A stretch of 7,464 bases of DNA from Desulfobacteraceae bacterium (GTDB taxonomy: Bacteria; Desulfobacterota; Desulfobacteria; Desulfobacterales; UBA11574). Location: contig PKTV01000040.1 in assembly GCA_002868985.1 (NCBI GenBank), forward strand, positions 1 to 7,464. The letters run 5' to 3'. Below the pieces are notes generated by a model that did no database searches, was not told the origin of the DNA, and saw only the letters and a list, made by a program, of their open reading frames with translations. A program made the translations under genes and the position numbers. Positions 5,778-7,464 of this stretch are shown one piece after another. Position 1 is the stretch's first letter. Every line of letters starts with the position of its first letter.

Positions 5778-6662
5778 CTATGGCCCGCTTTTAACCTTGA
5801 GCGGAACCGGTGTTGTTCTCTGACCAGCAACCTCATAGGAAATCGCACCGAATTTACACGACTGCTGAAGGCATTTCAAACAGCGGATACAATCCTTCTG
5901 GTTGGAACCCTCATAAAACTTCACGCCCATCGGGCAACCGTGATAGCAGGACTGGCAGTGGGTGCATCTCTCAGGATCGTAGGTCAGCCTGAAGACGCTG
6001 TAACGGTTAAAAAATGAGTAGATCGCACCCAGCGGACACGCTACCCGGCAGAAAGGGCGCCGGCTCACCACCATCCAAACGAGAAAGCCGATCAGGATGA
6101 TAACCTTGCTGTAAAACAACCACCCGATCACCTCCTGCAGCTCAGGCTTCAGCAGCATCATCGGCAACCCTGCCTCCAGGGTCCCGGCCGGACAGACGTA
6201 TTTGCAAAACCATGTCATCCCGTATCCGAACTCATCGGCCACTGCCAAAGGTAAGATCACTACGAACAGGGCCAAAAACATGTATTTGAAATAGGTCAAG
6301 AACCGGGGGATTTCGAATTTAGGGGATGGAATTTTGTGGATTAATTCCTGCATCAAACCAAAGGGACACAGCCAGGCGCACGGCATGCGCCCAACCAGGC
6401 TTCCGATCAGTCCCAGCATGCCGATTACGTAAAGGCCCAGGTGAAAACGGCCGGTCTCGAAATTGGGCCTGGCAGTGGCCATAAAGGTCTGCACGGCCCC
6501 CAGCGGGCAAGCGCTGGTGGCGGCCGGGCAGGAATAACAGTTGAGGCCCGGGGCGCAAACCGCTTTCAGGTCTCCCTTATACAGGTTCCGCGTAAACGGA
6601 AACCGCCAGTTGGCATTGCTCAAAAAAACCGCGAGCGTTTGAATCCAACGTCTTAAGTCCAT
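5778..6662 (-). CDS. NapH/CcoG-like membrane polyferredoxin (4Fe-4S binding protein)
   Basis: This encodes 294 aa. It is a membrane protein that probably relays electrons from cytoplasmic ferredoxin-type donors. With the ATG at 6662, an N-terminal Cys cluster is seen at 36, 42, 45 and 52 (motif PGLNCYSC). Membrane segments lie at about 75-91, 123-142 and 182-200. CP motifs are CAWLCP (Cys95, 99), CKYVCP (Cys153, 157) and CRVACP (Cys205, 209). The C-terminus carries two ferredoxin groups: Cys233, 236, 239, 243 and Cys258, 261, 264, 269. The last group has C-x4-C instead of C-x3-C before its final Cys. The chosen start has AAGGG (6668-6672) five bases upstream; a TTG at 6707 would add 15 residues and overlap the preceding gene, so it is less likely. 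It is convergent with the TlpA-like gene (14-base gap) and downstream of the CXXC mini-protein. The NapH/MauN/RdxA-type assignment is family-level only. Confidence 0.88.
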   Translation of the reverse strand: MDLRRWIQTLAVFLSNANWRFPFTRNLYKGDLKAVCAPGLNCYSCPAATSACPLGAVQTFMATARPNFETGRFHLGLYVIGMLGLIGSLVGRMPCAWLCPFGLMQELIHKIPSPKFEIPRFLTYFKYMFLALFVVILPLAVADEFGYGMTWFCKYVCPAGTLEAGLPMMLLKPELQEVIGWLFYSKVIILIGFLVWMVVSRRPFCRVACPLGAIYSFFNRYSVFRLTYDPERCTHCQSCYHGCPMGVKFYEGSNQKDCIRCLKCLQQSCKFGAISYEVAGQRTTPVPLKVKSGP

Positions 6663-6693
6663 CTTTACCCTTGGATTTTGAGCGTGCGTACGT

Positions 6694-6834
6694 TTACCCG
6701 ATTCCAATGCAGCTCAAGCAAATTCTCGTTGCTTTTTCCAGAACCACCTGGACTTCACCCAGATTGATACCGATCACCAGCAACAGACAAAAAATAAGCA
6801 TTAGAACCAGAGATGTTGGCCGTATCTTTTGCAT
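6694..6834 (-). CDS. 46-aa CXXC membrane mini-protein (CD1871A-like)
   Basis: This encodes 46 aa: a basic N-terminus (MQKIRPT), one membrane segment (about 8-24), a GEVQVVLEKA stretch, and a C-terminus ending in CLSCIGIG (Cys39, Cys42). This layout matches my memory of the CD1871A family of CXXC-motif proteins, which accompany NapH-like 4Fe-4S membrane proteins and thioredoxins in anaerobes. The adjacent polyferredoxin gene, 31 bases downstream, fits that. The ATG at 6834 gives the usual family length but has a poor ribosome site. Upstream in-frame CTG (6888) and TTG (6879) codons follow a good AAGGAG (6896-6901; seven bases before the CTG), so a longer form with a non-ATG start is possible. 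It probably offers a membrane-tethered redox dithiol or a metal/cluster site. Confidence 0.75.
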   Translation of the reverse strand: MQKIRPTSLVLMLIFCLLLVIGINLGEVQVVLEKATRICLSCIGIG

Positions 6835-6895
6835 AATGTGCTTTTTATCCGGCAAGTTGTTATCCCAAGCCCTTCCCAAAACAGTCAGTTTCGAT

Positions 6896-6901
6896 CTCCT
6901 T
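6896..6901 (-). promoter_or_regulatory. Strong Shine-Dalgarno-like AAGGAG upstream of the CXXC mini-protein
   Basis: Read on the minus strand, AAGGAG is followed seven bases later by an in-frame CTG (6888) and 16 bases later by an in-frame TTG (6879), while the favoured ATG is at 6834. It may mark a non-canonical start adding 15-18 residues, or be coincidental. Confidence 0.35.
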
Positions 6902-6962
6902 GCGAAAATCGCTCAGGGTGGAGCGTTTGACTGTCCGTGTTTTCACAGAAAGGATAAAATAA

Positions 6963-6999
6963 TGCGGGTGACCGGCCATTTGTGACGGCAAAACCCGCA
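6963..6999. repeat. Inverted repeat upstream of the CXXC/polyferredoxin pair
   Basis: TGCGGGT (6963-6969) and ACCCGCA (6993-6999) are perfect reverse complements around 23 bases. The repeat lies about 60 bases upstream of the AAGGAG that precedes the minus-strand pair, a plausible place for an operator or leader stem. Confidence 0.45.
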
Positions 7000-7021
7000 A
7001 CAATTGATAGGAATTCCCTTT

Positions 7022-7464
7022 TTACAGGGGATGTATCGAAAAGCTATAATTGTGCATGGAACTTATTAAGACCGCTCTCCTATCCGGCCTGTAAGCCTTA
7101 CGGGCTGTGAGGGGAGCCGGAGGCCAACATATGGAAGCCTGTCGGTTACGGTAACCATTAAAATTGAGATACCAAAGGCAAATCAGGTTGTCAATCGCAA
7201 TTTTTTTATACAGAGTTTTTAAGTTCAGCCCCGCTTTTAAACGGGACAAATTAGACATATAACTTGTTGAGTTTACCCAATTCGGTTTCTGGCGTAGAGA
7301 ATCGTATTTTGATGATTCTCCCCGATCATATAATTGGCGAATGAATATCTTTAGCCCGAATATTTTATGAAAATTTTCGAGCGGAATGGATAATGTTTTT
7401 TTAAAAAGCGTGTACTGTTTGAGTGGTTTAGGGGTCGTTAGAAAGAACAGACGCATACCGAATA
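7022..7464 (-). other. Doubtful minus-strand ORF in an AT-rich, gene-poor edge
   Basis: A minus-strand frame stays open from the window edge down to the TAA at 7022-7024; an ATG at 7456 would give 144 aa. The first half is Lys/Leu/Phe-rich (FLTTPKPLKQYTLF). The second half runs through the GC-rich hairpin at 7075-7116 and has a random-looking composition (WPPAPLTARKAYRPDRR). Only eight bases precede the ATG, so a ribosome site or longer upstream extension cannot be judged. I recognise no domain. It could be a fragment of a decayed gene entering from the right or a chance open frame. I see no other gene in 7000-7464. Confidence 0.2.
7075..7116. repeat. GC-rich stem-loop
   Basis: CTCTCC (7075-7080) pairs with GGGGAG (7111-7116) with one wobble. 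Inside, GCCTGTA (7087-7093) pairs with TACGGGC (7099-7105), also with one wobble. No T-run follows. An alternative fold pairs CCGGC (7084-7088) with GCCGG (7116-7120). Just downstream, GGTTAC-G-GTAACC (7144-7156) is a near-palindrome. Confidence 0.4.

Noticed and set aside
5775..5792. Possible terminator between the convergent operons (GGGC-TATG-GCCC then GCTTTT)
   Set aside because: The stem is only four base pairs and the T-run is four bases, overlapping the end of the minus-strand gene. It is too weak to annotate.
7071..7120. Resemblance of the stem-loop with CTGTGAGGGG to the end of a group II intron (domain V)
   Set aside because: The inner stem has a five-base loop and lacks the domain V bulge and catalytic triad spacing, and no reverse transcriptase lies upstream.
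7229..7245. CCCCG...CGGG stem around TTTTAA, echoing the hairpin at 47-66
   Set aside because: There are only four base pairs in the stem and no extended similarity, so it is probably chance.
1..7464. tRNA, rRNA, CRISPR array, replication origin
   Set aside because: I saw no cloverleaf with CCA-type ends, no rRNA stretches, no regularly spaced direct repeats and no iteron clusters.

Overview
The window looks like a chromosomal accessory segment from an anaerobic, probably sulfate-reducing or syntrophic, member of the Desulfobacterota (old Deltaproteobacteria). This rests on recall of gene content and repeat style, not on a search: a cytoplasmic acetylene-hydratase-like molybdenum/tungsten enzyme with a four-cluster ferredoxin partner, a NapH-like Fe-S membrane protein with a tiny CXXC membrane protein, and intergenic REP-like palindromes. 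Coding stretches have moderate GC, while the spacers are AT-rich and full of hairpins.

Layout. Bases 1-187 hold a GC-rich nested hairpin and short repeated motifs. Bases 188-934 (minus) encode a secreted DUF4412-like protein. Bases 935-2450 are about 1.5 kb with no secure gene: a possible decayed ORF at 1130-1532, an inverted repeat near 1706-1749, a GC-rich hairpin at 1953-1973, and a compact element at 2153-2318. That element is bounded by imperfect inverted repeats and contains two hairpins that are inverted, covarying copies of each other. Bases 2451-5763 form a tight plus-strand operon: a 715-aa bis-pterin oxidoreductase, a 164-aa ferredoxin-type subunit, an unrecognised 51-aa protein, and a secreted TlpA-like thioredoxin. 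Gaps are 12, 10 and 6 bases, and the Shine-Dalgarno sites of the second and fourth genes abut or overlap the preceding stop codon. Facing this operon, and ending 14 bases from it, is a minus-strand pair (6834 to 5778): a 46-aa membrane protein ending in a CXXC-IGIG motif, then a NapH/CcoG-like polyferredoxin membrane protein. Bases 6835-7464 hold inverted repeats and one doubtful ORF.

How it may work together (inference). The 715-aa and 164-aa proteins lack export signals and form a soluble cytoplasmic enzyme for an unknown substrate in the acetylene hydratase / pyrogallol transhydroxylase / catechol dehydroxylase neighbourhood. The metal-ligand position carries Cys153, but the acetylene hydratase catalytic Asp is replaced by His30, so hydration of acetylene is unlikely. 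The TlpA-like protein, the CXXC mini-protein and the polyferredoxin look like a membrane/periplasm electron or thiol-transfer module that could move reducing power across the membrane. The most novel candidates are the 51-aa operon protein, the coupling of these two modules, and the covarying-hairpin element upstream of the operon.
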